64,000 bases of DNA from Anadara kagoshimensis (lineage: Eukaryota; Mollusca; Bivalvia; Arcoida; Arcidae): assembly GCA_021292105.1 (NCBI GenBank), contig CM037870.1:12139353-12203352 (forward strand), read 5' to 3'. Each line of letters opens with the position of its first letter. The first letter of the stretch is position 1. The notes beneath the pieces were generated by a model. It did not search any database, was not told the origin of the DNA, and worked only from the letters and a program-made list of their open reading frames with translations. The translations under genes were made by a program, and so were the position numbers. Below are positions 1-12,203 of this stretch, one piece after another.

Positions 1-77
1 CAATCAATCAATCTGGCTGTCCGTCGAGATTGGAAATTTTCATTTGATGCATTTCCGAAAGCTGGGCTTTATTTTTG

Positions 78-94
78 AAAAAAAAAAAAAAAAA

Positions 95-125
<31 letters not shown>

Positions 126-141
126 AAATAAATAAATAAAT
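78..141. repeat. Poly(A) and (AAAT)n simple repeat
   Basis: An A-run of about 19 bases followed by AAAT units. Confidence 0.95.
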
Positions 142-259
142 GGTGAAAGATTATCTATTCATCACAGGTGTTAATTAGATACTAAAATCTGTTTGTTTTG
201 TAATGGTGTTAAGCTCATCAATGAATTTGAGTTTAGTATTTCAGAATTATTGTTCGGAA

Positions 260-433
260 TACAGTCAAACCTGTCAATAAAGACCACCCAAAGGATACCA
301 GAAAAAGTTGCCTTTATGGACAGGTGGCCTTTACATACAGCTTCAAACAGTATGAATAAAGAACAATTGGGATACAATTCTACTGGCAGGTGGCCCTTGC
401 ATAAAGGTGATCTTTAAGGCAGGTTGGAGTGTA
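260..433 (+). mobile_element. MITE, pogo/Tigger-like family P1
   Basis: Ends TACAGTCAAACCTGTC and GCAGGTTGGAGTGTA are inverted repeats with CAGT termini bounded by TA, as in pogo/Tigger elements. The inside repeats GGTGGCCTTTATA-type sequence in both orientations. Confidence 0.75.
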
Positions 434-669
434 TTTCGGAAAATATTAGTGTTCAAATAAATAAAATAAATAAATATATCCAAGATAATAAATATGAACA
501 GGAAAACACAAAAATGAAAAATTATAGTTTTGTAGATATACAATGTATGTATGTTTAATTATTTAAATAAATTCAAAACTGCATCTGCATAAAATCTATT
601 TTATGAAATAAGTGCATTTGAGACTGGTCGAAAAACTGACAAAACATGTACAGTGTTTTCCAAAAATAC

Positions 670-825
670 CATTGTCTCTTCATTAGAAGTAGAATCACAA
701 TCCCAAAGCAAAATGAAATCTATGAAAACCGCAAGTTAAACACGCGAATTTCTACCAGGGAAGTGAGGCCGGGTGCTCGGAAAGGTAAGCACCTCCTGCA
801 CCACCCGCCACTTGCGAAATAATTC
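670..825 (+). repeat. Dispersed repeat family R
   Basis: AATCACAATCCCAAAGCAAA, then CCAGGGAAGTGAGGCCGGGT and GGTAAGCACCTCCTG. At least six copies lie in this window. Confidence 0.7.
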
Positions 826-1093
826 AGTTAATGAAGTTATCAGTTACTCATGATCACTTGTCTTTTCCAATTGCAATTAATTTCACAATTGTAATGATTT
901 TCCAGAAATTTCTAATAAGTATTGAATGAAAAAAATATGAAAAACAGTCACATTATAAACTAAATTATTTCAAAAGAATATGAAAGAACAGACACTAGAA
1001 CTTCGGTACGTGTTGTAAAGGAATGGTCGAGAAAGTATGTAATTATAATGTTATGAAGTTGAAAGTCAACATAAGTCCCTCTATCACTTGGGG

Positions 1094-1336
1094 AGGGGCA
1101 GTGGCCGAGTGATCTAAAACTCGCGCTTATGGATCACATCGCATAGGTTCGAATCCCGATTGATGCAGATTCTAGTATGAGAAAGTTTGTGAGTTCGCTT
1201 GTCTAAGTTTAGTGGTTTTCACCGGGCATTCCCGTTTCCTCCTTGATCCTAGAACTGAGAAAAAGAATCTTGACTGTGGCGTGAAACTTCATTGCTCCAC
1301 TTAACACTCGTTTGCGTTCAGCATAAAAACTATATA
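1094..1336 (+). mobile_element. SINE family A (tRNA-derived)
   Basis: A-box-like GTGGCCGAGTGATCTAAA and B-box GGTTCGAATCCCG, then a body ending in AAGAATCTTGACTGTGGCGT and ACTCCA-type tail. Not a tRNA gene: it lacks a foldable acceptor stem and has the shared tail. Confidence 0.8.
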
Positions 1337-1384
1337 ATATAAAAAATATTTAAATATGTCTCTGATCTCTTTTTATCAGTAGTT

Positions 1385-1660
1385 TTATCTCCCGCCTTTC
1401 GAAAGAAGAGGGGGTACTTAAATCGAACTTCCATCCATACTAAATTTTGTATATACCACATCGTCTTACATGTATGTATGCATACGCTTGTCACGAGCAC
1501 ATTTGATCAAATCCATCCATAGAGTTGAGAGTTATTGATCGGACATGATTTTGGGACAGACAAACAACCAGACGGACAGGGCGATTCCTATATAATCCTC
1601 AATTTCAAAATGTTGCATACCTGCCTTTACAAGCTCGGGTTATGGTATGAAAAGCTGTTC
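1385..1660. repeat. GGGGGTATATAGG-type bivalve repeat, diverged
   Basis: AAGAGGGGGTACTTAAATCG, ACAGACAAACAACCAGACGG and GGGCGATTCCTATATAATC are shared, partly reversed, with 21403, 53999 and 61380. Confidence 0.5.
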
Positions 1661-2405
1661 ATGGTTTAGTTCTCTTGGCGCAAGGCAGTTGAGCGTATGT
1701 TGTACCGGGTCTGGTCTGGAGTACACATGGAAGATCATTTGTTGATAAAGCAGCATAGCATGTCTGTCCTCACTTGATCACCGGAACTATAGCAATAGGA
1801 AATGAAGTTTCATTGTAACTGATTTTCTCTAATATCACGAGACCTAAGAACGGTCAACAATCAAATTCTGTGAATAAGAATCCCCAATATTGGGTACTTT
1901 TTTGTGATTTGCGCTTATGTTCAAAGGGCCATAACTTCTAGAAAATTATCAAACCTAATTTCGTATCATGGTAGCTATTAAGACAAAGGTGTGGTTTGAC
2001 GATTTTGGATAAGATTTTTGCCTTAATGTAAAATTCGAACTTTGTAACGATTTGACATAGGAGCTTCAACTGCCATATGTTAATATCTAGAAGTGGGTTT
2101 TGTTGATTTTTTAAGAGATTTGTCTGATAATCCTTATCGTTTCCAGTAAAATTCCAATTTTGTAAAGGTTTTACCAAGTAGCCCAAAATTTCGTACGGTG
2201 TACATGGGTTCTGTTGATTTTTGAAGAGATTTTCAGCTCATGTAATATTCCACCTTTTAACGGTTTAACATCGGAGCTCCAAATTTCGTTTGTAGATGTA
2301 CAGAGGAGTTTTGTCGAAAGTTCAGAAAATTGGTAGTTGTTAGGTAAATATAAGTTGTTAAGAAATGATTGTGAAACGGGGTGGTTTTGCACAAGTGTCA
2401 ATTTC
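1661..2405. repeat. Degenerate internal repeats, origin unclear
   Basis: Blocks such as GGTTTTGTTGATTTTTTAAG (2098) and GGTTCTGTTGATTTTTGAAG (2207) recur at about 110-bp spacing. There is no open frame of interest. Confidence 0.45.
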
Positions 2406-2704
2406 TACTAGAAAATCGCATCCCTGAAACTCAGAAATGAGCATCTTTTTACTATGGGAATATGTGTAGCTAAAATACGAATGCAAATGTGATTAATTAT
2501 CAAAATCGTTCATTCTCATTCTAGTGTAACCGTTTATTATCTAATTCTGCTATGACTTCAATTTTAATAGTCCCATGATTTCACCATAAAGTAGAGCTAT
2601 TTTTTAAAATTAAACTATTGAAAAATAATTTTTAAACTGAAGTATGATAACTTAGAAACACACTCACTAAAACACACTCGTATTTCACATGCAAACACGG
2701 ACTT

Positions 2705-2795
2705 GTTCATAGATTAGTCCATAGAGATTCATAAATTAGGTTTCGTTGCGAATAACTGAAAAATTGTAAATGCGACGTTAAGCAACAACTGAAAT
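2705..2795 (+). mobile_element. SINE tail fragment
   Basis: CATAGAGATTCATAAATTAG and AATGCGACGTTAAGCAACAA match the tail of the SINE at 15255-15635 in the other orientation. Confidence 0.6.
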
Positions 2796-3855
2796 TGTAC
2801 TGAAACGATAAACATGCAGGGATTATCTCTCTTGCTATGTTTTCTTTGATCAATACCATCAAAGTAAAGCAATTTCAAAAAAATATACACGATATTCGAA
2901 TCGCGTCGTGTGTTGCACATTGTTCTCAATCAACCCACTGTTATTTTGCCACCAAATAATGAAATTTTAATTTATTGAATAAGATGACTTTAGTCTGATC
3001 ACAATTTTACTGTAACAACATTTCAATGGACTTCTGTTTGTAACTTTCAATTTATATTTAACTAACTCTAAAATCACCTTTCTTGTAAATCTTTTGTTTT
3101 TTATTTTATTCCAGATTTGCTAACAAAATTTTGGAGAAAATTGTTTAAACGGTTGTCTGACAAAACATTGCAAAATGTATTCCTTTGTCCGGCGGAAATT
3201 CAGTTCCGGGAAATAACATATTACTTCCTCGGCCTTTCCGTCAGCCAATTTTACCTTTTATATATCATTTTACAAACTTCCGGAAAATGTCAGTTCAAGA
3301 GAATTCGTCTTTTAAAACATAATTTTGTCGTGGTAAGTAAATTATATATTTTCAAACCCCTAAATATGGTATCTAAGTAAACAAAAGAATCTGCAGTTTA
3401 CATAAAAACCATTGGACAGCGGTACGAGTAAATATTTTGTCCATCCTAAAAAAATGATGTTTTTTTCCTAGATCATGGACATCGTCCGATCTTCTTGAGG
3501 TTGAGATGATTCATCAATGTCGAATGACTTACTTTTTGAAATTTCAGATATTTATGGGTTACACATTTAGCCGATGGATATATTGAAATAGTTTTATGAA
3601 ATATACAAATACTTTTAGCCCAAAACAAGCTACATATGATATTTTGATAGAACTTTTTAGAAGGCAACATAACTGATGAAGACTGTGTTTAAGTGAGCCT
3701 TCTGAAAATTTACTTTTGGTGTTGATTGTATATTCATTTCTCGCCATCATGTCTTTGTTCATGCAAACATGATTTCAAAGTTTTGGAATATTAGCTGGAG
3801 CATAAAACACTCAAATTTATTACTAGTTGGCGACACCTTTAGGGGTTTCGCGGGG

Positions 3856-4464
3856 AAAGAATGGAACAATCTAGAGGATTTCCATTATTAGTAGAGCTCA
3901 TCCACAGAACTTTCCACTCATAAGTTTAACACAGACCTAACGGATAAGTGCCAAACCTACCAATAATTTGGTAAAGAATTGGTTACTTTATTATGGGTAC
4001 GAATTCAAAACAGTACGTTAAATTTATTTTGGATGATAGGGTCGACTTTAAACACTTATTGTGGATTTTGTGTACAAGATAGAAAAAATATAAAAATACT
4101 GTTTTTTCCGCAAGATCTTACACTTTTTTTGGTCAATGGATGACTTTTTCGTACAATGAACGGTTATTGAACAGGAGTGCGTTAAACTTAATTTTTTTCT
4201 GAAAAATTCAATTTTTGCATTTTTGGCCCCGAAATTAAGTATGTTACCGATTTTTCCCAAAAAATTAACCAAGTTATATAGCTAGATCGCATTAGACTCC
4301 ATAACCTCAGAAAGTTTTAGCAAAATCGTTAATCGGCTTCATATTCGTTCCCAAGATGCTGATATATGCTGCTAAAAAGGAGAAAGTTGTCGCCTTTATC
4401 ATTTCACATCCAGAGGATGTTCCGAATAAATTCGTCACTAATCCTCTAGATTGTTCCATTCTTT
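3856..4464. mobile_element. TIR element of about 609 bp
   Basis: A 25-bp sequence beginning AAAGAATGGAACAATCTAGA at 3856-3880 is repeated inverted at 4440-4464. The interior has no homology I recognise. Confidence 0.65.
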
Positions 4465-4797
4465 ACTCATTAAGCAGGGACCTGAATCCTGATTCTGATG
4501 GCCAATATAATTACGCCACCCGTATGGTAGGTTGATTAGGAATGAATTTTTCTCTTCAATATAATTTTTTTATCAATCATTAATGGCAACAGGTTTTTAA
4601 TATCTATTTATTTTACGATATTGAATTTTATTAACTTTTTTCCAAAATGAAGTTCAGGCCATCATCATCCATCCAGAGGCCTAGCTGAAATTATAACCGT
4701 GGTATAACTAATAATGAAATATTGTGTAAAATCTCTTATTTGTTCCTGTAAAAACATTGATATTTGAGCAAGTTATAATGTCGCTCTCATCCTCTCT

Positions 4798-5100
4798 AAG
4801 GCCAGACATGGCCGAATGGTACTGTTGCTGGCTTCAGAGATCAAGGGTTGTGAGTTCAAATCTCACTCGTGACTTGGAAATTTACTGAGATTATTTTCAT
4901 CTGCTGCCCATACAAGAGCTGTAAAATGATTGTTACTCAGTAGTCTTTCCAAGGGACTTAAAACAGAGGTCCCGTGTCTCAGTGCATCCTAAAGATACCT
5001 CTGTAAAGTTAAAAAAAACAGTAGGCCACATGTGGTCACTACAAAGGACACTTAAAATTGGAAGCAAATGAAACAGACTGAGCAACATAAACCAAACCAA
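4798..5100 (+). mobile_element. SINE, other tRNA-derived family
   Basis: ATGGCCGAATGGTACTGTTG and GTGAGTTCAAATCTCAC form the promoter boxes. The tail GAGCAACATAAACCAAACCA differs from family A. Confidence 0.65.
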
Positions 5101-5108
5101 ATCTATTT

Positions 5109-5470
5109 TACCTTAGCTTAGTTGTTGGAATGCTAACTCCATATGTTGTGGGAGATCAGGGTTTGAACCTTGGCTACATGTATGACTGACCAAGACTTGA
5201 AAACAGGTAATGATTGACCATTCTTTTTGGTCTAAAGTGTGCTTACAGGTCACATTGCCTCTCACAGCCTAGGTTTGAGTTGTATTTAGGACAGAAGCTA
5301 GAGTATTGTGTGAAAGTTATTCAGCTTGTTTTCCGAAGGTCATTGGTTTTCTTCAGGCACTCTGGTTTCCTCCACCATCCATGAACTGACCACCTTGATA
5401 TAAGTTAAAGAATCTTTATTTGTGTATATGCATGTTAAACTCTATTACTTCATTCAACTCTCTTCCTTCT
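5109..5470 (+). mobile_element. Composite SINE: partial tRNA-type head plus SINE A
   Basis: TTAGCTTAGTTGTTGGAATG and AGATCAGGGTTTGAACC form one head (5109-5222). A second head (GGTCTAAAGTGTGCTTACAG, near 5230) begins a family A copy ending in ACTGACCACCTTGATATAAG. Confidence 0.6.
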
Positions 5471-6091
5471 TGGTTGCACATATAGCCATCACCATTCTCT
5501 GTTACTGGTTTCTGTGATGTCAGTTTTGTTCCTACATGTATGCAAAACCCCCTCCAATCTCATCAGTAGCTTGGAATACATATGGCTTATCTAATATTTC
5601 TAAATTTTCCTAACTCTAGTGGTTTTTTAATATCACTAAAATGCTTGCATTTTATTTACTTATTACAGCAAAATATATATATAAATTTGAATTAGTGAAA
5701 TCATTAATTACATTATATAAAGTAAAAAATTAAACCCAATAAAATAAAAATTAAAAACATAATTATTCTTTAACATACAGCTCAAGTTCAAGTCCATTAA
5801 TTTATCAATCATTTGACAAATATGATAAATAAATCAAACTAAAATGTGAAATCTTGGTGTAATTATCTATAATTTATTAGTAATGCAATTAGTTTTGCAT
5901 ATTTTTAACAGCAATTTGTATGATCTTGTTTTGAGGTCAAGGTTAAGAGTCTCCATATGTCTTGCTAACTGTGCAATGTTTCAGGTTTCATTTAATTTCA
6001 CTTATGGTTTTAGAAAAAAAATCATGCTTAAAATGTTGTACCGTTAACTAAAATCAAGAATTTATCAATATCAGCAATGTCCATAGAGGCA

Positions 6092-6267
6092 TACATTCCA
6101 ACCTGCCTTAAAGACCACCTCTAATAGACTATATAAGGGTCACCTGCTTATAACAGTCAGTAGGATTGTATCCCAATTATTTGGACCTGTATATAAAGGT
6201 CACCTGCTCATATCGAAACACTTTTACTGGTTCCCTGGGGTGGCCTTTATAGACAGGTTTGACTGTA
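6092..6267 (-). mobile_element. MITE family P1, reverse copy
   Basis: TACATTCCAACCTGCCTTAA at one end and AGACAGGTTTGACTGTA at the other; same interior as the copy at 260-433. Confidence 0.75.
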
Positions 6268-6425
6268 ACTGCTATGACTCTTTTTGCTTTTGAAGCAATA
6301 CAATATAGAGAGGTTACTGTACTAGTATCTGAAGGGCTGTCACATCCCGTTTTGGTGCTTTTGAATTGGGGAATTTTCAGCCCTTCATTCATCAAGTTGA
6401 CATGCAATAGATTTACATGTATCTG

Positions 6426-6700
6426 GGTGTCTTGATGGCTGAGTGGTCTAAAATGTGTGCTTACAGAGTACAGTGTATCTCACCCCTAGGATTGAGTCCC
6501 ACTCGGGACAGGCTGGCAGATCCTATTGTAAGAAAGTTTGCCATTGCGCTTGCCGAAGGTTGATTGTTTTTTTTTTTTAATTCCAGTTTCCTCCACCACC
6601 CCAGAACTGACTATTACGATAAAAGTTACAAAGTTTTGACTGGGGTGTAAAATTCCATGACTCCTCTCTATTCTCCACATCTATGTTTAAATGTGTATAT
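6426..6700 (+). mobile_element. SINE family A
   Basis: GATGGCTGAGTGGTCTAAAA, then GATTGAGTCCCACTCGGGA, then TTTCCTCCACCACCCCAGAA and AGTTTTGACTGGGGTGTAAA. Confidence 0.8.
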
Positions 6701-7212
6701 ATATATACATGTATATACTAATATACTTTGTATTACAGTTAAGAAAGATTTTACTTTCTGGTTTTTAATTGAATCCAAGTTGATACATCTAATTATGGTG
6801 ATTTATCCAAGATATAAAATTACAGCTTAATAGTGAACTAGTTAATTAGGAATTCATATCATTAAAGTAAATTATATAGATTTGATACTGCATGTATAGC
6901 CATGTACCACATGGTTTTAGTATAATTGTTGACAGTGCATTTAAAAAAAAACTAAAAAAAATATATAATAAAAAACATAAAATGAAAATGTTTCTTTTAT
7001 TTAATTAGAAGATGTATTTTTATTAAATTTTTAAACATTATTATTCATGCAGGTCATTGAAAAGTAGGCTTCTTTTCTGTGCAACCTATGTATATATATC
7101 ATGTAACTGTCAAAGGTATTGTTTAAAATATCTGGCTCACCTGCAAAAATGCAGCAGTTTATGTCATACTTCTGATGAGGATCCATTAATGTCAGCATCA
7201 TCTTTTGGTTTT

Positions 7213-7490
7213 AGGTGGCCAGTTTGTGGCTCATTAGTCTAAAGGGATCTTATGGATCACATCATTTCCCATTACCTAGGTTGCATTCCATTTTGAACAG
7301 ATCTTTGTATTAGAAAGTTTGTTAGTTTGCCTGCTGATGGTCATTTAAGTTTTTTTAATGGGTACTCTTGTTTTCTCCATCATTCCAGAACTACCTGACT
7401 TTATATAAGTGAAAGAATCTCAATTGGGGCGTAAAACACCATTATTTTATTCCACTCAACATTCTTGTCTGTTAAACTGTATAAACTGTA
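7213..7490 (+). mobile_element. SINE family A, diverged
   Basis: GTGGCTCATTAGTCTAAAGG head, ATGGATCACATCATTTCCC, and tail ATAAGTGAAAGAATCTCAAT. Confidence 0.7.
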
Positions 7491-7510
7491 AAAAAAAAAG
7501 TTTATATATA

Positions 7511-7766
7511 TACATGTACTCAACAAAAAAAGTTAGGGACCATTGTAAAATTTGAAATAAAAATCCAAAAACTGAAAAATGTAAAATCCATCTGTATTTT
7601 GTTCTTATTCTTTTCTCATTTCAAATGGTGGTATGAAAGTTTTTTGTGCATGAAATTAAATCTCCTTAACGAAATTATGAGAAGTGTGAATAAGAAATGA
7701 TATATGGTTTACGTTGTACAAAATAAGATAATGTTTTTGATGTGGACCTTTAACTTTTTTCGTTGA

Positions 7767-7773
<7 letters not shown>
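7511..7773. mobile_element. Tc1/mariner-like MITE
   Basis: Left end TACATGTACTCAACAAAAAA and right end TTTTTTCGTTGAGTGTGTA are inverted repeats extending into GTTA..GG(A/T)CCA over about 27 bp. The right end adjoins a TA microsatellite. Confidence 0.7.

Positions 7774-7828
<55 letters not shown>
7771..7828. repeat. (TA)n microsatellite
   Basis: About 25 TA units followed by GTGTGTGT. Confidence 0.95.
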
Positions 7829-7946
7829 ATTCTTAATATTACAACTTGAAGGTCATTAGAAGGGCAAACATCATAGGAAAATACATGTACAAGTTTACAT
7901 GTAGGTTGTTATACTAAACTATGTACATGTATATAATATACCTACA

Positions 7947-8195
7947 ATAGATATGCGGTAGATCAGTGATAGAGTGCTGGCTGCGTAAGTGGAAAGTTGT
8001 GGGTCCAATCCCCGATCGAGTCTGTCCCAAGATTTGAAAGTGGGTCTTAAATATGCACTCTGGTTTCCTCCACTTTCTCCACTATCTCTGACTAACATCT
8101 CAGTGTAAGTGAACAAATTTTGGCTTGGTCAAGAAAAATCATTACTCTTGCCCATTTCATTCAACAGTGTCCTCTTGATAACCTTTGGTAAATTA
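7947..8195 (+). mobile_element. SINE family B
   Basis: TGCGGTAGATCAGTGATAGA head, GTTGTGGGTCCAATCCCCGA B-box region, then GTCTGTCCCAAGATTTGAAA. Confidence 0.7.
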
Positions 8196-8512
8196 CCAAT
8201 AGTAGGACAGTCCATGAGACACCTAAATAGACCTTCAGCGTCACAGAGTTGGTCATAATCATACAGAGCAATTTTCTACAAATTATTGAATGTCTTAATT
8301 TGGTTTTATTCAGTATGAACGACCATAGACATAATATCTATATTAATATTGTATTGATTTACAGGAACTTTATAAATGAAAATTGACAATTCATTTCCTG
8401 GTTCTATAATCTTAAAATAAATTGAGGCCAAAACAAAAACAATCTGTGTTTCCATTTAAATGTTCTTAGATAAATATTGGTGTTGCTACAGGTACCGGTA
8501 GGCATTTTTTTT

Positions 8513-8755
8513 ATAGGCAAACAACATCAACCTGTCCGTTTGACCTTTCGTTAGGAATATTCATATAGGAGGGTCCACCCAATTCACAGGTAGCGTCAGG
8601 ATCCGCAGTTAATAAATAAACACATTGCCCATGATTAGTGTTCACATCAGGTAGACGAAATTATACAGGCATGGTCTCTTTTACTTAAATTTACTCGTCC
8701 TTAATGAATATTTAAATCAAAGGTCAAGCGGACAGGTCAATGTTGTTTACCTATA
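8513..8755. mobile_element. MITE family P3 with long terminal inverted repeats
   Basis: ATAGGCAAACAACATCAACC at the left and GGTCAATGTTGTTTACCTAT at the right; symmetry continues through CTGTCCGTTTGACCTTT for about 45 bp. Confidence 0.78.
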
Positions 8756-9109
8756 CATTGACCATATGACACAAAGTATACCAAAATGAACAGGGCTTGT
8801 CAAAATATTGTCTTAAAAAGTTGAATGTAGGTATAAACAATTTTGGGTTGGTGTGGTTAGTGGAAGTATACTTATTTTTGGAAAGACTTCAAGTCATAAA
8901 CTGCACTAAAATTTAATTACCGGTATGACTGAAAAAGCTCAAGTCATTTTGAACATTTCTGTTAAAAAAAAAGTTTTCATACATTTTATGTAGAAGTAAA
9001 TGGGTAGGGGTAGAAAAAGAATTCTAACGTTATTTTTGTATGCCTGTAACAAAGGATATGAATTGCCAATATTGCCAATTAACTTTATGAATTTATACAT
9101 GCACCAAAT

Positions 9110-9278
9110 CTAGGTTTCCACAAATTTAAAATTATTAGTAGCCAAATTTCCAAAATTTGTGAAAACATAATCCTTTTTAAAATATTTTTCCACAAATTTG
9201 CTAAAATAGGTTACTTTTTGAAAGAATTCCTCAGAAATTAGTAGCCAATGGCGATTTTGGCTACCAGGAATGGAAACA
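9110..9278 (+). mobile_element. MITE family P2 (CTAGGTTTCC ends)
   Basis: CTAGGTTTCCACAAATTT at the left and CCAGGAATGGAAACAG at the right. CAAAT flanks both sides. Confidence 0.75.
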
Positions 9279-9567
9279 GCAAATTTAAATATTGACAGAA
9301 TATAACATTAGGACGGAAAGGAAGAATGTTTACTGCCGATATATTTTTATACATGTACATGCACTAAATTTAAGTATTAACAGCATATAGCATTAGACCT
9401 GAAAGGAAGGATGTGAATTGCAAATATTGTAATTTTATAAATTTTATACATGTACCATAGCTAAACAAAATAAAGATCAGTAGATAGGGAATTGTTTTTT
9501 ACATTGACCATATGCTGCAAGGATGCCAACTTTAACAGTGCTTGTCAAAATATTGTCCCAAGGACTT

Positions 9568-9740
9568 CTAGGTTTCCATAAATTTAAAATAATTAGTAGC
9601 CAAATTTCAGAAATTTGTGAAGATATAGTCCTTTTTAAAGTATTTTTTCCACAATTTTGCTAAAATAGGTTACTTTTTGAAAGAATTCCTCAGACATTAG
9701 TAGCCAATGGCGATTTTGGCTACCAGGAATGGAAACATAG
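9568..9740 (+). mobile_element. MITE family P2, second copy
   Basis: CTAGGTTTCC and GGAAACATAG ends; flanked on both sides by GGACTT, a 6-bp target duplication. Confidence 0.8.
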
Positions 9741-9984
9741 GGACTTTAGAGGATACCATAGGTGTAAAAATGTAGGTTTGCTCAGGTTACCAAAAATATA
9801 CTTATTTTCTAATTCTTAAAAGGAAGGCACATGTATTGCCAATATGTAACTTTATGAATTTTTATGATACATGCACCAAACTTAAATTTTAATGGCATTA
9901 GGCCTGAAAAGAAGAATGTGTATTACCAATATTATAATTTTATGCACCAAATTGAAATATTAACAGCATATAGCATTAGACAGA

Positions 9985-10591
9985 GGAAAGAGTTCAGTTG
10001 AGTAATGGTATTTAACATCCTAGTCGAGAATATTTCACTTATAATGAGACGTCACCAGCTATAGCTAGGTTTCCACAAATTTGAAATAATTAGTAGCTAA
10101 ATTTCCAAAATTTGTGAAAATATAGTCCTTTTTAAGGTATTTTTCTACAAATTTGCTAAAATAGGTTACTTTTTGAAAGAATTCCTCAGAAATTAGTAGC
10201 CAATGGCGATTTTGGCTACCAGGAATGGAAACATAGCTATAGGCAAAGGTGCAGACATTTTGCCTTTGTGTTGCGATGATGGCATTATACAGTTTACTTA
10301 TAACGAGACATCATCAGCTATAGGCTAAGTGCAGAAATTTTGCCTGTGCGTTGCAATGATGGCATTATACAGCAGGGTTCTTTAGCGTGCCAAGCCACCA
10401 TGACATGGGACTTTGTTTATATTAAGTTCACATCTGAAAGAACCGTAACTTTCATTTCATAATGCCGAGTGCTTGGCGAAAGAACAGTCACTACCCACTT
10501 TCTAGTCTTGGGTCAGACCAAGTCAGGGTTGGATCCCACGACCTCCTACTTACAGAACAAGCACTCTACCAGCTGAGCTACCACAGTGGTC
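9985..10591 (-). mobile_element. SINE family B, reverse, with internal duplication and P2 insert
   Basis: GAATATTTCACTTATAATGA and a second CTTATAACGAGACATCATCA give two copies of the tail segment. It ends CACTCTACCAGCTGAGCTAC. A P2 MITE is inserted at 10075-10236. Confidence 0.75.
10075..10236 (+). mobile_element. MITE family P2 inserted in a SINE
   Basis: CTAGGTTTCC and GGAAACATAG ends, flanked by CTATAG on both sides, inserted in the CACCAGCTATAGGCAAAGG stretch of a reverse SINE B copy. Removing it restores the SINE. Confidence 0.8.
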
Positions 10592-11897
10592 TGAACGGAA
10601 GGATGTGTATTGCCAATATTGTAACTTTGTGCACCAAATTGAAATATTAACTGCATATAGCATTAGGTCTGAAGAAAAGGATGTTTATTGCCAATATTGT
10701 AACTTTATGCACCAAACTGAAATATAGCATTAGGTCACTAGGTGTCAGAGGAAAGATGTTTATTGCCAATAATATTATAACGTTATGCACCAAATTTAAA
10801 TTTTAAATACAAGCACAGTATATATATATATAAGTATATCATGATATAAATGCAGGTTGGTCTGTAATCTTATTATAATATATAGGTAATTTAACTGTCT
10901 TTACATTGTTGTTAACAATTTCCTGTCTATGTTACAGATATATTTAAAGGTATAGGCGAACAACTTTCACCTGTCCGCTTGACCTTTCGTTAAGAATATT
11001 CATATAGAAGGATCCATCCAATATATGGGTAGTGTTAGGATTTGCAGGATACATGCACAACTATTGCTTCCCATTATGTAAATGAAATGAACACTTGTGT
11101 TCCTTATACATGAATAGACTGGTCTGTGATAAATATTTAAATTGAGGTTAAGGTGACAGGTCAATGTTGTTTGACTAAATATATACAATAACTTATATGT
11201 CTGCATTATTGTAATATATATATACCTGCAGGTAAACACAAGGTAGGTACGACTTATATATATATAAAAAGATATATATTGATGTTTGGTATAAAATTTT
11301 TATAAAAAGTATGAATTTTTTATCTCTTATGTGTATGTTTTCGTTTGTTTGTGGGGTAGTGGGTAGAGTGATATTTTAACCTCAGTATTGGAAATAACAG
11401 CCAGTCCAAGACTGGTAACTTTTAGTAGGGACTGGTTACTTTTTCGATAGTCACATGCCATATATACTACAAAATAAAATTACCACTTATTTCCCCTACA
11501 CTAGCAGTGTTTCAAGCAGCTTGCATGGTCTCAAATTGAACAGTTGTTAGTTAACTCCTCCCCCTTCCCATTTCATTTTATCGGTGTCTAGCTATTTCAA
11601 TTTTTGTAGCAGCATAACATATGTTGAGGGAGAGATTTATTGTTTCATCTTCTCCATTTATTTGTATAAGTTTCCACTCAACAAATGAAATGAAATTTTA
11701 GATTTTGTGGGAAATCTTTACCTTACCTTAACCTTAATCATTAATGCTCTCCTCACTAGAAGGCGCATAAGGTTGCAACGCTATTCTTCCATTTTTGTCT
11801 GATCTTTGCTGTTGCTTTGACTGTGTTTCAACTGTGTTGTGGCTGTGTTGGAAATCCATGTGGCAGTAAATGTGTACTTCTTCAGTGATGTAAATTA
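10592..11897. other. Non-coding, AT-rich; P3 MITE and fragments
   Basis: Holds three degenerate copies of TTTATTGCCAATATTGTAAC, a TA-rich patch at 10820 and the P3 MITE listed above. No gene or domain is seen. Confidence 0.5.
10951..11176. mobile_element. MITE family P3, second copy
   Basis: TATAGGCGAACAACTTTCAC and GACAGGTCAATGTTGTTTGA as inverted ends; interior matches 8513-8755. Confidence 0.75.
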
Positions 11898-12203
11898 ACC
11901 ACTGCAGTAGCTCAGTTGGTAGCATGCTCGTTCCGTAAGTGGAAGGTCGTGGGTTTGAACCCTGACCAGGTCTGTCCCAAGACTTTAAAGTGCATAGTGA
12001 CTTTCACCAGGCACTCAGCATTACACTATGAAAGTCACAGTTTTTTTGGATGGGAACTTAAAATAAACGGGTAGGCCTAGCACAAAAAAAACCTGCTGTA
12101 TAGTATCATCAGTGCAATGCACAAGCAAAATTTTTGCACCTTTGTCTATAGCTGGTGACGTCTCAATATAATTGAAATATTCTTGACTTAACTCAACTCA
12201 GTG
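11898..12203 (+). mobile_element. SINE family B
   Basis: GCAGTAGCTCAGTTGGTAGC, GGTCGTGGGTTTGAACCCTG and the tail CTATAGCTGGTGACGTCTCA. Confidence 0.82.

Noticed and set aside
1094-1160. tRNA-like sequence with A and B boxes (also at 4800, 6426, 11898, 24152)
   Set aside because: All carry the shared SINE body and tail, are diverged and do not keep a proper acceptor stem, so they are SINE heads and not tRNA genes.
3117-3380. 87-codon open frame, plus strand
   Set aside because: No recognisable domain, no splice or promoter context and AT-rich composition; likely chance.
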